Assembly (NCBI GenBank): GCA_964582545.1
Contig: CAZOSB010000001.1
Coordinates: 1 to 64,000 of the forward strand
Direction: 5' to 3'
From: JAVVUJ01 sp964582545
GTDB taxonomy: Bacteria; Bacillota; Clostridia; Peptostreptococcales; Anaerovoracaceae
DNA: 64,000 nucleotides
The position numbers and the translations under genes were made by a program. Shown here one piece after another: positions 33,145-42,578 of the stretch. The notes below the pieces were generated by a model that saw only the letters and a program-made list of their open reading frames with translations, made no database searches and was not told where the DNA came from. How positions within the stretch are numbered: position 1 is the first letter of the stretch; each line of letters starts with the position of its first letter.

Positions 33145-34275
33145 ATGTTGCCGGTTCAAATTGGAAGTTTAACAGTAAAAAATCCTGTAATGGTATCTGC
33201 TGGACCATGGACCAGAGGATACCATCGGATCAAAAAGGCCTTTGATGCAGGTGCCGGTCTTGTGGTGACTGAGAGCATCGTCAGTGAGCCTTACCCGGAA
33301 ATAAGCCCTCGCTTTGCCTACGACGGTCATGGCATGCAGAACATTAGAATCTATAGCGGTATCGGTTTGGAGGACTGGATGCACGAGCTGACGTTGGTGG
33401 CAAAGGAGAAGAAATTTGGTTCTCAGGGTCTATTGATGGGCAACATTATGGCTTCTACTCCCTCTGAGATTGGGTACTTGGCAAGAAAAGTAGAAAAGGC
33501 AGGGGTGGATGCCTTAGAAATCGGATTGGCTTGCCCCATGGGAGAAGGAGCGGAAATTGTAGCCAGCAATGCAGAAAAAGTCTTCGAGTTTGTAAATGAA
33601 GCTGTAAAATCAGTCAGTATTCCTGTTTTTGTAAAAGTTACACAGAGCATGAATAATTTGGTTAAGGTGGTTCATTCCATTGAAAAGGCAGGGGCCTGTG
33701 GAATTAGCGCCATAGATACCTTACGGGGGATTGTGGGTATAGATATCAGTACAGGCAAGCCCATCCTTCCCACTTACGGGGGATATTCAGGGGTCCCCAT
33801 ACGACCCATGGGACTTGCCACTGTGGCGGGAATTGCGCAAAGTACCAAGCTGCCGATTCTGGGTATTGGAGGTATTGCAAATTATGGAAATCTGTTGGAA
33901 TATATCATGCTGGGTGCCTCCATGGGTGGTGTAGGTACGGAAGTCATGCTGAGAGGCATGGGAGTTGTTACGGAGATGTTAAAAAGTTTAGAGGGTTGGA
34001 TAGAGGAAAATCAGGTGAAGGACTGGAATGGGATTCGAGGGTGTAGCTTGAAAGAACTACGTTCTTTTGAAGAACTTAAACCAGAGATAAAAATTGCGGA
34101 ATTACATAACGATTGTAAAAAGAAAGAATGTGGAGCATGTCTAAATTGTTGTTTGGAAGAGGCCATATCCTTTCAAGATGGACGAATTAAGATTGATCAG
34201 GATCTTTGCAGCGGATGTGGAGCCTGTTTGGGGGTTTGTCCTGAAAGATGGATATTATTAAAATGGAAATCTTAA
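33145..34275 (+). CDS. preA: PreA-like dihydropyrimidine/dihydroorotate dehydrogenase with ferredoxin domain
   Basis: The 376-aa protein is an FMN TIM-barrel of the dihydroorotate/dihydropyrimidine dehydrogenase class (NPVMVSAGPWTRGY, ALEIGLACPMGEGAE, VKVTQSMNN, GIGGIANYGNLLEYIMLGASMGGVGTEVM). It is fused to two [4Fe-4S] motifs: CKKKECGACLNCC (degenerate spacing) and canonical CSGCGACLGVCP. PreA with PreT reduces uracil to dihydrouracil. No PreT is in the window. With permease and deaminase upstream, cytosine to uracil to dihydrouracil is a consistent route. GGAGG precedes ATG 33145. Confidence 0.83.
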   Translation: MLPVQIGSLTVKNPVMVSAGPWTRGYHRIKKAFDAGAGLVVTESIVSEPYPEISPRFAYDGHGMQNIRIYSGIGLEDWMHELTLVAKEKKFGSQGLLMGNIMASTPSEIGYLARKVEKAGVDALEIGLACPMGEGAEIVASNAEKVFEFVNEAVKSVSIPVFVKVTQSMNNLVKVVHSIEKAGACGISAIDTLRGIVGIDISTGKPILPTYGGYSGVPIRPMGLATVAGIAQSTKLPILGIGGIANYGNLLEYIMLGASMGGVGTEVMLRGMGVVTEMLKSLEGWIEENQVKDWNGIRGCSLKELRSFEELKPEIKIAELHNDCKKKECGACLNCCLEEAISFQDGRIKIDQDLCSGCGACLGVCPERWILLKWKS

Positions 34276-34332
34276 TGAGTAATTTTAATAAAGAAATCAA
34301 GGTAAAGCAATCAACGAATGTGAACAAATCTC

Positions 34333-34360
34333 TTGACAATGGGTGAATATTCTATAAAAT
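34333..34360 (+). promoter_or_regulatory. sigma-A promoter of valS
   Basis: Perfect TTGACA (34333-34338), 16-base spacer, TAAAAT (34355-34360). The valS leader is about 160 bases. It contains no T-box motif TGGNACC. Confidence 0.7.
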
Positions 34361-34391
34361 AAATATGTAAGAAAGTGATGTATGATTATTA

Positions 34392-34412
34392 GGGCGGAAT
34401 GAAATTCCGTCC
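34392..34412 (+). terminator. hairpin in the valS leader
   Basis: GGGCGGAAT (34392-34400), loop GAA, ATTCCGTCC (34404-34412): nine pairs with one G-T, followed by TTTGCAG. It may be a weak terminator or attenuator within the valS leader. Confidence 0.45.
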
Positions 34413-34528
34413 TTTGCAGTAATAGCGATTATCTTGTTAAAATACTTCGTTTAGCAATTGGCACACTTACGTTACCGGAATCAACTTTTTGATATAAAGG
34501 GTAACTTTTGAGATAAAAGGAGACAAAT

Positions 34529-37243
34529 ATGGAAAAAAATCTAGCAAAAACCTATAACCCCAAAGATTTTGAAGAACGTATCTATGAGACCTGGGAGAAA
34601 AGTGGTGCTTTTCGTGCAGTGAAAGACGAGAACAAAAAACCTTTTACCATAGTTATGCCACCCCCAAACATTACAGGACAGCTTCATATGGGACATGCCT
34701 TAGATCAGACTTTGCAGGATGTTCTCACCAGGTGGAAGAGAATGCAGGGGTACTGTGCCCTTTGGTTGCCGGGAAGCGACCATGCCAGCATAGCTACTGA
34801 GGTAAAGGTTGCAGATAAAATCAGAGAAGAGGAAGGAAAGTCCAAGGAAGATTTAGGCAGAGAAGAATTTTTAAAGAGAGCTTGGAAATGGAAGGACGAA
34901 TATGGAAGCATTATCACCCGTCAGGTGAGAAAGCTGGGAAATTCCTGTGACTGGGAGCGAGAACGCTTTACCATGGACGAGGGTTGCAACAAAGCGGTGA
35001 CCACCCTCTTTGTACAGCTATATGAAAAGGGATTGATTTACAGAGGAAATAGGTTAATCAATTGGTGCCCTAGCTGTGGTACCTCTCTTTCCGATGCAGA
35101 GGTGGAGCACGAAGACAAGAGCGGCAAGTATTGGTATTTCAGATATCCCGGTGAGGATGGTGGAGACGGTATCGTGGTGGCAACCTCTAGACCGGAAACC
35201 ATGTTTGGAGATACGGCTATCGCTGTGCATCCAGATGATGAACGATATAGGCACTTGGTAGGAAAGAACGTTCAGATTCCAATTGTAGGAACGTTGATTC
35301 CCGTGGTGGCTGACAGCTATCCGGATCCCGAAAAGGGAACCGGTGCGGTGAAAATCACTCCAGCTCACGACCCCAACGACTTTGAAGTGGGCGAGCGGCA
35401 TAACATGGAACGACCTTCTTGCATCAACAAGGATGCCACCATGAATGGGTTGGCAGGAAAATATGAAGGTATGGATCGATTTGAATGCAGAAAGGCCTGG
35501 GTCAAGGACTTAGAAGAGGCGGGTTATCTTGTCAAGACAGAGGAGAAGGTGATTCCTATTGGCGGTTGTTATAGGTGTGACACGGTCATTGAACCTATGC
35601 TTTCCGACCAATGGTTTGTAAAGATGCATGAATTGGCTCAGCCTGCCATAAAGGTTGCAAAGGATAAGGAATTGGTCCATGTTCCAGAGCGTTTTGAAAA
35701 AACTTATCTTCATTGGTTGGAAAATATCAGAGATTGGTGTATTTCACGTCAGCTTTGGTGGGGTCACAGGATTCCGGCTTACTACTGTAAGGATTGCGGT
35801 GAACTGATGGTTTCTGTTCAAGCTCCCAATAAATGCTCAAAGTGTAGCAGTAGCAATATCTATCAGGATGAGGATGTGTTAGATACCTGGTTTAGCTCCG
35901 CTTTATGGCCTTTCTCCACCTTAGGATGGCCGGAAAAAACAGAGGATTTGGAGTATTTTTATCCTACGGATGTTTTGGTCACAGGTTATGATATCATCTT
36001 TTTCTGGGTGGTTAGGATGGTCTTTTCCGCGTTGGAAGCTATGGGAGAAATTCCCTTTAAATACGTATATGTTCATGGTCTGGTGCGAGATGCAGAGGGT
36101 CGCAAGATGAGCAAATCTTTGGGCAACGGTATAGATCCCTTGGAAATCATAGATCAAATGGGGGCGGATGCCCTTCGTTTTATGCTTCTTTCCGGTATCA
36201 CTCCTGGCAATGACATGAGGTTTAAGCAGGAAAAATTGGAGTCTAGCCGAAACTTTGCAAATAAGCTTTGGAATGCATCCAGATTTGTTATCATGAATCT
36301 GCCGGAGGAAGAGATGCCAGCGGAGGATGAAGGAGAAAACCTAAACAGCTCTTTGAATAACGAGTCTTTCAGGAACTCTCTTAAGGAAGAGGATAAATGG
36401 ATTCTTTCCAAAACCAATGATGCAGTTCAGCAAATTACTTCATATATGGATAAATTTGAGCTCTCCTTAGCGGCTCAAAAAGTATATGAGACCATTTGGA
36501 ACGAATATTGCGACTGGTATATCGAGCTGGTAAAGGGCAGACTGTACGGGGACGATGAAGAGGATAAGAAGGTAGTACGTTTGGTGCTGGTGAAGGTCCT
36601 AAAGGACTTGCTGAAGCTATTGCATCCCTTTATGCCGTTTATTACCGAGGAAATATGGAGCTTCCTACCAAAAGGTGGAGTGTCACAGGATAATCCGGAA
36701 AACTTCCTGATGAAGGATCAATGGCCTGTTTACGAAGGTGCGCTTTCTTTCCCCGAAGCTGTAGCTAAAATAGAGATGGCAATGGAAGCCATACGCAATA
36801 TCAGAAATATCAGGGCAGAAGCCGAGGCAGCGCCCTCCAAGAAGCTCTCTGCAATCATCCTCGCTTCCGGAAATTCCTTGGAGACCATACAGGGTGGAGC
36901 GAGATATATCAAAGATTTGGCAAATATCACGGAAATCCGTTTCACAGAGAATAAAGGAGAGGTACCGGAGGAAGTCATGTCTGCTGTGATGGCAGGAGCG
37001 GAAATTTTCATCCCTTTAGATGAATTGTTGGATTACAAGGCCGAATTTGAGCGACTGTTGAAGGAAGATAAGCGGTTGACAGGAGAAATCGCTCGTTTAT
37101 CGGGGAAATTGTCCAATGAGGGTTTTGTAAGTAAAGCACCTGAAAAAGTGATTTCTGAGGAACGGGAAAAGCTTGCAAAATATGAAGATATGCTGATTAA
37201 GGTTCAAGAACGGGTAATCTTAGTAGAAAAAAAGCTTAAGTAA
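34529..37243 (+). CDS. valS: valyl-tRNA synthetase
   Basis: The 904-aa class I synthetase charges tRNA-Val. It shows PPPNITGQLHMGHALD (HIGH signature), the editing domain (TSRPETMFGDTAIAVHPDD), zinc-binding CPSCG and CKDCGELM...CSKCSSS pairs, GRKMSKSLGNGIDP (KMSKS), the anticodon-binding helix domain, and a C-terminal coiled coil (ERLLKEDKRLTGEIARLSGKL). AAAGGAG lies before the ATG. It has its own promoter. Confidence 0.98.
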   Translation: MEKNLAKTYNPKDFEERIYETWEKSGAFRAVKDENKKPFTIVMPPPNITGQLHMGHALDQTLQDVLTRWKRMQGYCALWLPGSDHASIATEVKVADKIREEEGKSKEDLGREEFLKRAWKWKDEYGSIITRQVRKLGNSCDWERERFTMDEGCNKAVTTLFVQLYEKGLIYRGNRLINWCPSCGTSLSDAEVEHEDKSGKYWYFRYPGEDGGDGIVVATSRPETMFGDTAIAVHPDDERYRHLVGKNVQIPIVGTLIPVVADSYPDPEKGTGAVKITPAHDPNDFEVGERHNMERPSCINKDATMNGLAGKYEGMDRFECRKAWVKDLEEAGYLVKTEEKVIPIGGCYRCDTVIEPMLSDQWFVKMHELAQPAIKVAKDKELVHVPERFEKTYLHWLENIRDWCISRQLWWGHRIPAYYCKDCGELMVSVQAPNKCSKCSSSNIYQDEDVLDTWFSSALWPFSTLGWPEKTEDLEYFYPTDVLVTGYDIIFFWVVRMVFSALEAMGEIPFKYVYVHGLVRDAEGRKMSKSLGNGIDPLEIIDQMGADALRFMLLSGITPGNDMRFKQEKLESSRNFANKLWNASRFVIMNLPEEEMPAEDEGENLNSSLNNESFRNSLKEEDKWILSKTNDAVQQITSYMDKFELSLAAQKVYETIWNEYCDWYIELVKGRLYGDDEEDKKVVRLVLVKVLKDLLKLLHPFMPFITEEIWSFLPKGGVSQDNPENFLMKDQWPVYEGALSFPEAVAKIEMAMEAIRNIRNIRAEAEAAPSKKLSAIILASGNSLETIQGGARYIKDLANITEIRFTENKGEVPEEVMSAVMAGAEIFIPLDELLDYKAEFERLLKEDKRLTGEIARLSGKLSNEGFVSKAPEKVISEEREKLAKYEDMLIKVQERVILVEKKLK

Positions 37244-37393
37244 TTTTATAAAGAACATGCCTTAAGTATTTTCATAAAGGGCAGGTTTTAAGTAATATTG
37301 GAAGAAAAATCTTTTAAACTAAAACAAATATTGAGAATGTTTTAAATGTTATAAATGATATTTATTTCGTTAAAATGAAAAAAGGAAGAGATT

Positions 37394-38695
37394 ATGACCT
37401 ATCAGGAGACCATAAAGAAAATACATGAATTTAATAAATTTGGAAGCAAATTAGGACTAGAGAGGATGTCAAAGCTTATGGAGTTATTGGGAAACCCACA
37501 GGATGAAATGAAGGTAATCCACGTGGGTGGTACCAATGGAAAAGGATCAGTGTGCAGGTATGTCTACTCTATTTTGCAGGAAAATGGATACAAGGTAGGT
37601 CTTTACACTTCTCCTTATTTAGAGCGTTTTACTGAGAGAATCGAGTTTGACGGTCAGGAAATATCTCAGGAGGATCTCGTAACTTTTTCTGCAATGGTCT
37701 TTGAAAAGACGGAAGAAATGATTCGACTGGGATATGATTCTCCTACAGAGTTTGAATTGGTCACCGCCATAGGTTTTTGCTACTTTAAGAGTAAGAACAT
37801 CGACTTCTTGGTTTTGGAGGTGGGATTGGGGGGCACGGGAGATTCTACCAACATTATCAAGAAACCTGTTGTCACAGCCATAACCTCCATTTCCTACGAC
37901 CATACGGAGTATTTAGGTCACACATTGGAAAAAATAGCAGCGGAAAAGGCAGGGATCTTTAAAGAAGGGGTGCCTGTAGTTTCCAACGTCAAGGAAGAAG
38001 CTGCCGGGGCAGTAATTCGTGAAAAAGCAGAGAGGTTAAATTGTCTATTTTACGGGTATCCTTTAGGGAAGGTGGAAAACCTAAAGAAATCCATAAAAAA
38101 ATACAGCTTTGATTTAAAAGATTCCTTTGACCAAGGTCTAAACGGCGTGGAATTATCCATGATCGGAATGCATCAGGTAGAAAACGCCCTCTGCGCCATT
38201 GGCATTATTCGTGTATTGCAGAAAAATGGTATCTGTAAAATTGAAGGGGATGCTTTTTTAGAAGGTCTTAAAAATGCCAGGCAAAAGGGCAGGATGGAAA
38301 TTCTCAGAGAAAATCCTTACCTCATCATAGATGGTGCCCATAATGAGGGAGGAGCTCATTCCTTGGCGCAAACCATGCATGAACATTTCCCCAAAGGGAA
38401 GATCCTTTTGGTGACGGGGGTTTTGGCGGATAAAAAATTGGAGCCACTGCTCACTAACTTTGAAGAGATCACCCGCGATTTTATCGTTACTGAGCCAGAC
38501 AACCCCAGAAAGATGAGTGCGGATAGTCTCAATGAGGTCATCCTTGCCCGAGGTAATCGTTCTGTGTCTATAGACGACCCTCTTGAGGCGGTATACTATG
38601 CTTTAAGGAATAAAAATTACTTTGATGTGATTTTGGTGGCAGGTTCTCTTTATTTAATTGGTAAGATAAGAGGTATATTAAAAGATGAAATATAG
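37394..38695 (+). CDS. folC: folylpolyglutamate synthase / dihydrofolate synthase
   Basis: The 433-aa Mur-ligase-type enzyme adds glutamate to folates. Motifs are HVGGTNGKGSVCRYVYSIL (P-loop), GLYTSPYLERFTERI, LEVGLGGTGDSTNII, SYDHTEYLGHTLEKIAAEKAGIFK and IIDGAHNEGG. It follows valS after 150 bases, an order common in Firmicutes. Its last 11 bases overlap the lipid kinase gene. Confidence 0.96.
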   Translation: MTYQETIKKIHEFNKFGSKLGLERMSKLMELLGNPQDEMKVIHVGGTNGKGSVCRYVYSILQENGYKVGLYTSPYLERFTERIEFDGQEISQEDLVTFSAMVFEKTEEMIRLGYDSPTEFELVTAIGFCYFKSKNIDFLVLEVGLGGTGDSTNIIKKPVVTAITSISYDHTEYLGHTLEKIAAEKAGIFKEGVPVVSNVKEEAAGAVIREKAERLNCLFYGYPLGKVENLKKSIKKYSFDLKDSFDQGLNGVELSMIGMHQVENALCAIGIIRVLQKNGICKIEGDAFLEGLKNARQKGRMEILRENPYLIIDGAHNEGGAHSLAQTMHEHFPKGKILLVTGVLADKKLEPLLTNFEEITRDFIVTEPDNPRKMSADSLNEVILARGNRSVSIDDPLEAVYYALRNKNYFDVILVAGSLYLIGKIRGILKDEI

Positions 38696-39599
38696 AAAAG
38701 TTCTACTGTTCTACAATCCCAATGCGGGCAATGGATTGTTTAAGGCAAATTTGGATTTGATAATTGAAAAATTTCAAAAGAAAAAAATGTTAGTCATACC
38801 TGTGAGAGCAGATCGGAAGGGCATATTAAACGATATCTTCAAGCAGATGAATGTGGGAGAGTATGAGAAGATTATTGCCGCCGGCGGAGATGGAACTATC
38901 AATATTATGGTAAATGCTATGATAAATCACAATATTGATTTACCTTTAGCAATTTTTCCGTCTGGTACTGCCAATGACTTTGCTTATTACTTTGATTTGC
39001 CGGAAAAAATAGATGATATGATAAGGATTGCATTGGAAAATAATTATAGCTTTGCAGATGTAGGTAAGGTGAACGACAAATATTTTATCAATGTAGCGGC
39101 CATGGGATTCTTAGTGGATGTGAGTCAAAAGACGGATCCTACCGTCAAAAACACCTTGGGTGTGGTATCCTACTATTTAAGAGGTGTGGCGGAGATCCCC
39201 AACTTAAAGCCGATTCCTATTAAAATTACCAGTGAGGAATATACGGCGGAGGAAAAGATATACTTCATGTTGGTGATGAATGGTAGATCCGCAGGAGGGT
39301 TTAAGCGCATTGCCCCTAAAGCAGAAATCAATGATGGTCTCCTAGATGTTCTTCTTTTTAAAGAAATGCCTATATTGGAGTTTGCTCCTCTTTTGATCAG
39401 CATTATGCAAGGCAACCATCAAGAAAATAAGAATGTTCATTTTTTTAGAACAAATAAACTTTTGTTGGAATCCCAAGAAGATGTTGGTACGGACGTGGAT
39501 GGAGAGATTGGAGCAAAATTCCCTTTGGATATCGAAGTTTTGCCTAACAAGATCAAGATTAACACTTTGGTTAATTCCATGAAAGGTTCTTCATGGTAG
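38685..39599 (+). CDS. diacylglycerol kinase-family lipid kinase
   Basis: The 304-aa protein has the DAGK catalytic domain: LLFYNPNAGNGLF at the start, IIAAGGDGTINIMVNAMI (GGDGT ATP loop), FPSGTANDFAYYFDLP, and C-terminal FKRIAPKAEINDGLLDVLLF. Related YegS/DgkB enzymes phosphorylate diacylglycerol or similar lipids. It overlaps folC, so expression is coupled. The exact lipid is unknown. Confidence 0.88.
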   Translation: MKYRKVLLFYNPNAGNGLFKANLDLIIEKFQKKKMLVIPVRADRKGILNDIFKQMNVGEYEKIIAAGGDGTINIMVNAMINHNIDLPLAIFPSGTANDFAYYFDLPEKIDDMIRIALENNYSFADVGKVNDKYFINVAAMGFLVDVSQKTDPTVKNTLGVVSYYLRGVAEIPNLKPIPIKITSEEYTAEEKIYFMLVMNGRSAGGFKRIAPKAEINDGLLDVLLFKEMPILEFAPLLISIMQGNHQENKNVHFFRTNKLLLESQEDVGTDVDGEIGAKFPLDIEVLPNKIKINTLVNSMKGSSW

Positions 39600-39638
39600 G
39601 ATGAAAATAGCGAGAAGGAATGAAAAGGATTAAAAATT

Positions 39639-40115
39639 ATGAGTAACATTCATTATATTATAAATGAAACGCAGGACTACGAAAGTTTGGTAAAGCTGTT
39701 TGTAAAAAATGAGCTTGAGTACAGTGTAAATGACGAAGTGCCCACAGATTTAGTAAAACTTTGGGAAGTGCGGCTTTCCCCTCAGCAGGGAGATACCTCT
39801 GACCGGCTCATTGCAGGGTGCGTATTGGCTATGCGCCAAGGGGAATACATCATTGATGGCATCGCAGTAGAGCCTGAATACAGAAAAGAAAAATTAGGGA
39901 AAGAGCTGTTGGATTTGGCTATAAATCAAGTGAAAGCCTTGGGAGGTCATAGCCTGTATTTGGTGGCTAGAGCTCCCGGCTTTTTCAGAAAGCAGGCATT
40001 TGAAACAATCGATAGGGAAGATGCTCCCAACTTCTTTGAGTGTTTTACCTGCCCTCAATACAATGTAAGTTGCTTTCCTGAGGTGATGAAACTTAAAATC
40101 CAAACCAACGAGTAA
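39639..40115 (+). CDS. GNAT-family N-acetyltransferase
   Basis: The 158-aa protein has a GNAT acetyl-CoA binding core, with IIDGIAVEPEYRKEKLGKELLDLAINQVKALG matching motif A (R/Q-x-x-G-x-G/A in modified form). The start lies behind AAAAGGA. The substrate is unknown. Its 3' end overlaps the nitroreductase gene on the other strand by 23 bases. Confidence 0.75.
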   Translation: MSNIHYIINETQDYESLVKLFVKNELEYSVNDEVPTDLVKLWEVRLSPQQGDTSDRLIAGCVLAMRQGEYIIDGIAVEPEYRKEKLGKELLDLAINQVKALGGHSLYLVARAPGFFRKQAFETIDREDAPNFFECFTCPQYNVSCFPEVMKLKIQTNE

Positions 40116-40755
40116 CCTCGGAAAGAGGTTCTCTTCTGCTAATTAAGTCGTTGCCTGGGAATTCCGCATCGGGATATCCCAAGGAAAGGCTTATGATGAT
40201 GCTTTCTTCTTCCGGGATTTCCAAGTGCTTTTTCAGAATGTCGTGATAAGATACCCCTTGTTCACCAATACAAGTACCAATTCCATATTCCATTGCGACC
40301 AAACAAATGGTTTGTATCAGTGATCCAATGGCAAGAAGCGCCCAAGTTCCTTCAAGAACCTCTTTGTCAACAGTAAAAAAGATTGCCGCCGGTGCATCAA
40401 AATATTCGTAGCCTCTTTTTGTCCATTCTTTTCTTTTTTCTTTATCCTCTCTCTCTATTTTTAATAGCTTGAATAAATCCTTAGCCAACTCCACTCGGCG
40501 TTGTTTGAAAACGTCTTGCAGAGGTGGTTCTTCTATAGTTGGTCTGATTCCTGATAGAAATAAATTTACATTATCCTGTTTGATATTGTTGAGAACCTGA
40601 CCACTTGCTACATAAATATTCCAAGGCTGAATATTGGTGGCCGAGGGGCTGCGAAGAGATGTTTCGATTATTTCTGCAATGATATCTTTAGGGATGGGTT
40701 TGTTCAAGTAACCCCGAATGCTTTTACGGGTTTCAATAGCTTTTATAATATCCAT
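40093..40755 (-). CDS. nitroreductase-family flavoprotein
   Basis: The 220-aa protein shows the FMN-dependent nitroreductase pattern: ETRKSIRGYLNKPIPKDIIAEIIETSLRSPSATNIQPWNIYV at the N terminus and AIGSLIQTICLVAMEYGIGTCIGEQ in the dimer core. These enzymes reduce nitro groups or related electrophiles with NAD(P)H. AAGGAGAA precedes the ATG. It is transcribed divergently from the sigma54 activator gene at 40980. Confidence 0.87.
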   Translation of the reverse strand: MDIIKAIETRKSIRGYLNKPIPKDIIAEIIETSLRSPSATNIQPWNIYVASGQVLNNIKQDNVNLFLSGIRPTIEEPPLQDVFKQRRVELAKDLFKLLKIEREDKEKRKEWTKRGYEYFDAPAAIFFTVDKEVLEGTWALLAIGSLIQTICLVAMEYGIGTCIGEQGVSYHDILKKHLEIPEEESIIISLSLGYPDAEFPGNDLISRREPLSEVTRWFGF

Positions 40756-40979
40756 ATGATTTCTCCTTTTCGTGCTAATAATATAATGTGTTCTAAGGCT
40801 TAACTCTTTATGTAACTATACCTCAGTTATGAAGAATTTAAGCAACACAATGGGTATTTTAGCATAAACCTTATATATTGACAAGAAGGTAGATTATATA
40901 GTATGTTTAGAAGTAGTAATTAAGGTATTTTAGAATATCAGTTATATTGATAGTTAAATAAATTTATAAAGGTGATATT

Positions 40980-42344
40980 GTGATAACAAAAACGCTTGAA
41001 TATGAAATGTTTGTAAAGCTGATTGATGGCCTACATGATGAAATAAATATTTGGGGTAGCAATTATGAATTGTTATATATTAATAATGCCTGTGAGCGAC
41101 ATTATGGGCTAAAAAAAGAAGAAATGATCGGTAGAAATTATTTGAATTTTCTAGAAGCGGATTACTGGCATCCTACGCTTCTTCCTTATGTATATCAAGA
41201 AAAAATACCAGTAATGATGACCCAAAAGACACATATCGGAAGCACCATCCTGAGCATCGCCGTTCCATTTTTTGATGAGAACGATGAAGTGAAATATGTT
41301 GTCTCCAGTGTTCGGGATGACATAGAAGATATTCATTACTCCACGGTAGATGAAGTTGAGAGAAAAAAATATGAAGAACGGCATAGCTCTTCATCTTCAA
41401 TGCTATATAAAAGTCATCTGATGAAAGATGTAATGGATCTAACCCATAAATTATCGGACGTAGATTCACCCATAGTCATTTCGGGGGAATCCGGAGTTGG
41501 CAAAACTTTATTGGCGCGAGTAATGCATAATGGTAGTAAAAGAAAGGATAAGCCTTTTATCAATATCAACTGTGGTGCGATTCCTAAGGAATTAATGGAA
41601 TCAGAGTTGTTTGGATATGAGGAGGGGTCGTTTACCGGTGCAAAAAAACAAGGAAGGAAGGGACTCTTCGAGGCTGCTAACGGGGGAACTCTTCTTTTAG
41701 ATGATATTTCTGAATTGCCGTATTTGCTCCAATCCAAGTTATTGCAAGTGGTTCAAGACAAAGAATTCATGCCTATAGGCAGTCAAAAAATGAAGAAAGT
41801 AGATGTTAAGATTATTGCAGCAACAAATAAAGATTTGAAAAAACTCGTTTATGCAGGAAACTTTAGAGAAGACTTGTATTATCGATTAAGTGTTTTTGAA
41901 ATCAACATCCCTCCTCTGAGAGATCGAAAAGATGATATAGAAATTTTAGCGTTTTACTTTTTGAATCAATGCAATGAAACGTATAAAAAGAATCATAAAC
42001 TTTCAAAGGAAGCTTTGAATGTGCTAAAATACTACTCTTGGAGAGGGAATACCAGAGAATTATCGCATTTGATCGAGAGGCTTGTGGTTACGGTAAATGA
42101 CTATATTATAAAACCTCACCACCTTCCGAAAGGATTATTTGAGATTAATAATCATTCCTCTTACTCTGGTCAAGATTCTTTTGATGATAGAATCGATGAA
42201 TTTAAACGAAATTTAATTGTTGAGGCTTACAATAAACATAAAAGTTCGAGAAAGGTAGCAAATGAATTGAAAATTAGTCAATCTAAAGCATCTAGGCTAA
42301 TCAAACAATATTTGGGTGAACAAATCATTTCGGATATTGAATAA
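40980..42344 (+). CDS. sigma54-dependent activator with PAS domain (GRE cluster)
   Basis: The 454-aa protein starts at GTG behind AAAGGTG. It has an N-terminal PAS domain (LIDGLHDEINIWGSNYELLYINNACERHYGLKKEEMIGRN region, residues about 10-110), AAA+ with Walker A GESGVGKT, the sigma54 contact loop GSFTGA (Ser for Ala in GAFTGA), GTLLLDDISELP as Walker B (D-D instead of D-E), RDDIEIL and a Fis-type helix-turn-helix (SSRKVANELKISQSKASRLIKQYL). It lies directly before the sigma54 promoter of the glycyl-radical operon and is its obvious activator. Confidence 0.9.
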   Translation: MITKTLEYEMFVKLIDGLHDEINIWGSNYELLYINNACERHYGLKKEEMIGRNYLNFLEADYWHPTLLPYVYQEKIPVMMTQKTHIGSTILSIAVPFFDENDEVKYVVSSVRDDIEDIHYSTVDEVERKKYEERHSSSSSMLYKSHLMKDVMDLTHKLSDVDSPIVISGESGVGKTLLARVMHNGSKRKDKPFININCGAIPKELMESELFGYEEGSFTGAKKQGRKGLFEAANGGTLLLDDISELPYLLQSKLLQVVQDKEFMPIGSQKMKKVDVKIIAATNKDLKKLVYAGNFREDLYYRLSVFEINIPPLRDRKDDIEILAFYFLNQCNETYKKNHKLSKEALNVLKYYSWRGNTRELSHLIERLVVTVNDYIIKPHHLPKGLFEINNHSSYSGQDSFDDRIDEFKRNLIVEAYNKHKSSRKVANELKISQSKASRLIKQYLGEQIISDIE

Positions 42345-42357
42345 AATATTGAGTCAA

Positions 42358-42402
42358 AAATAAACAAATGAGTCATACGTGACTCGTTTGTTTATTTTTT
42401 TT
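42358..42402 (+). terminator. strong intrinsic terminator of the activator gene
   Basis: The 18-base left arm (42358-42375) pairs with 42380-42397 with one T-G pair, loop TACG, followed by a T run to 42402. Its top, GAGTCA-TACG-TGACTC, is a palindrome that could also be an activator binding site, 60-90 bases before the -24 box. Confidence 0.85.
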
Positions 42403-42461
42403 GTATTCCAGTTAACTTTAGCAATCTTGAAATACCAGCATTTCATAATAAAAAAATCACT

Positions 42462-42477
42462 TGGCATGATAATTGCT
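42462..42477 (+). promoter_or_regulatory. sigma54 (-24/-12) promoter of the glycyl radical enzyme operon
   Basis: TGGCATGATAATTGCT has GG at 42463-42464 and GC at 42475-42476 with exactly ten bases between. It nearly repeats the box at 11646-11660 (both TGGCATG...ATTGC). Predicted start is near 42488, about 90 bases before the ATG. Confidence 0.88.
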
Positions 42478-42578
42478 ATTATAGTTAATCATAATATAAT
42501 TTATTCATTAATTTTATTCTTGTATACAATGTACATTTGTATGAATGAATAGCTTTATTTAAAATAAGGAGGAGCAAA

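Noticed and set aside
32696..33208. 170-codon minus-strand ORF across the LacI regulator
   Set aside because: Overlaps two well-supported genes on the other strand and resembles nothing.
34392..34412. T-box riboswitch before valS
   Set aside because: The leader is short and lacks the TGGNACC T-box sequence and specifier stem; only a simple hairpin is present.
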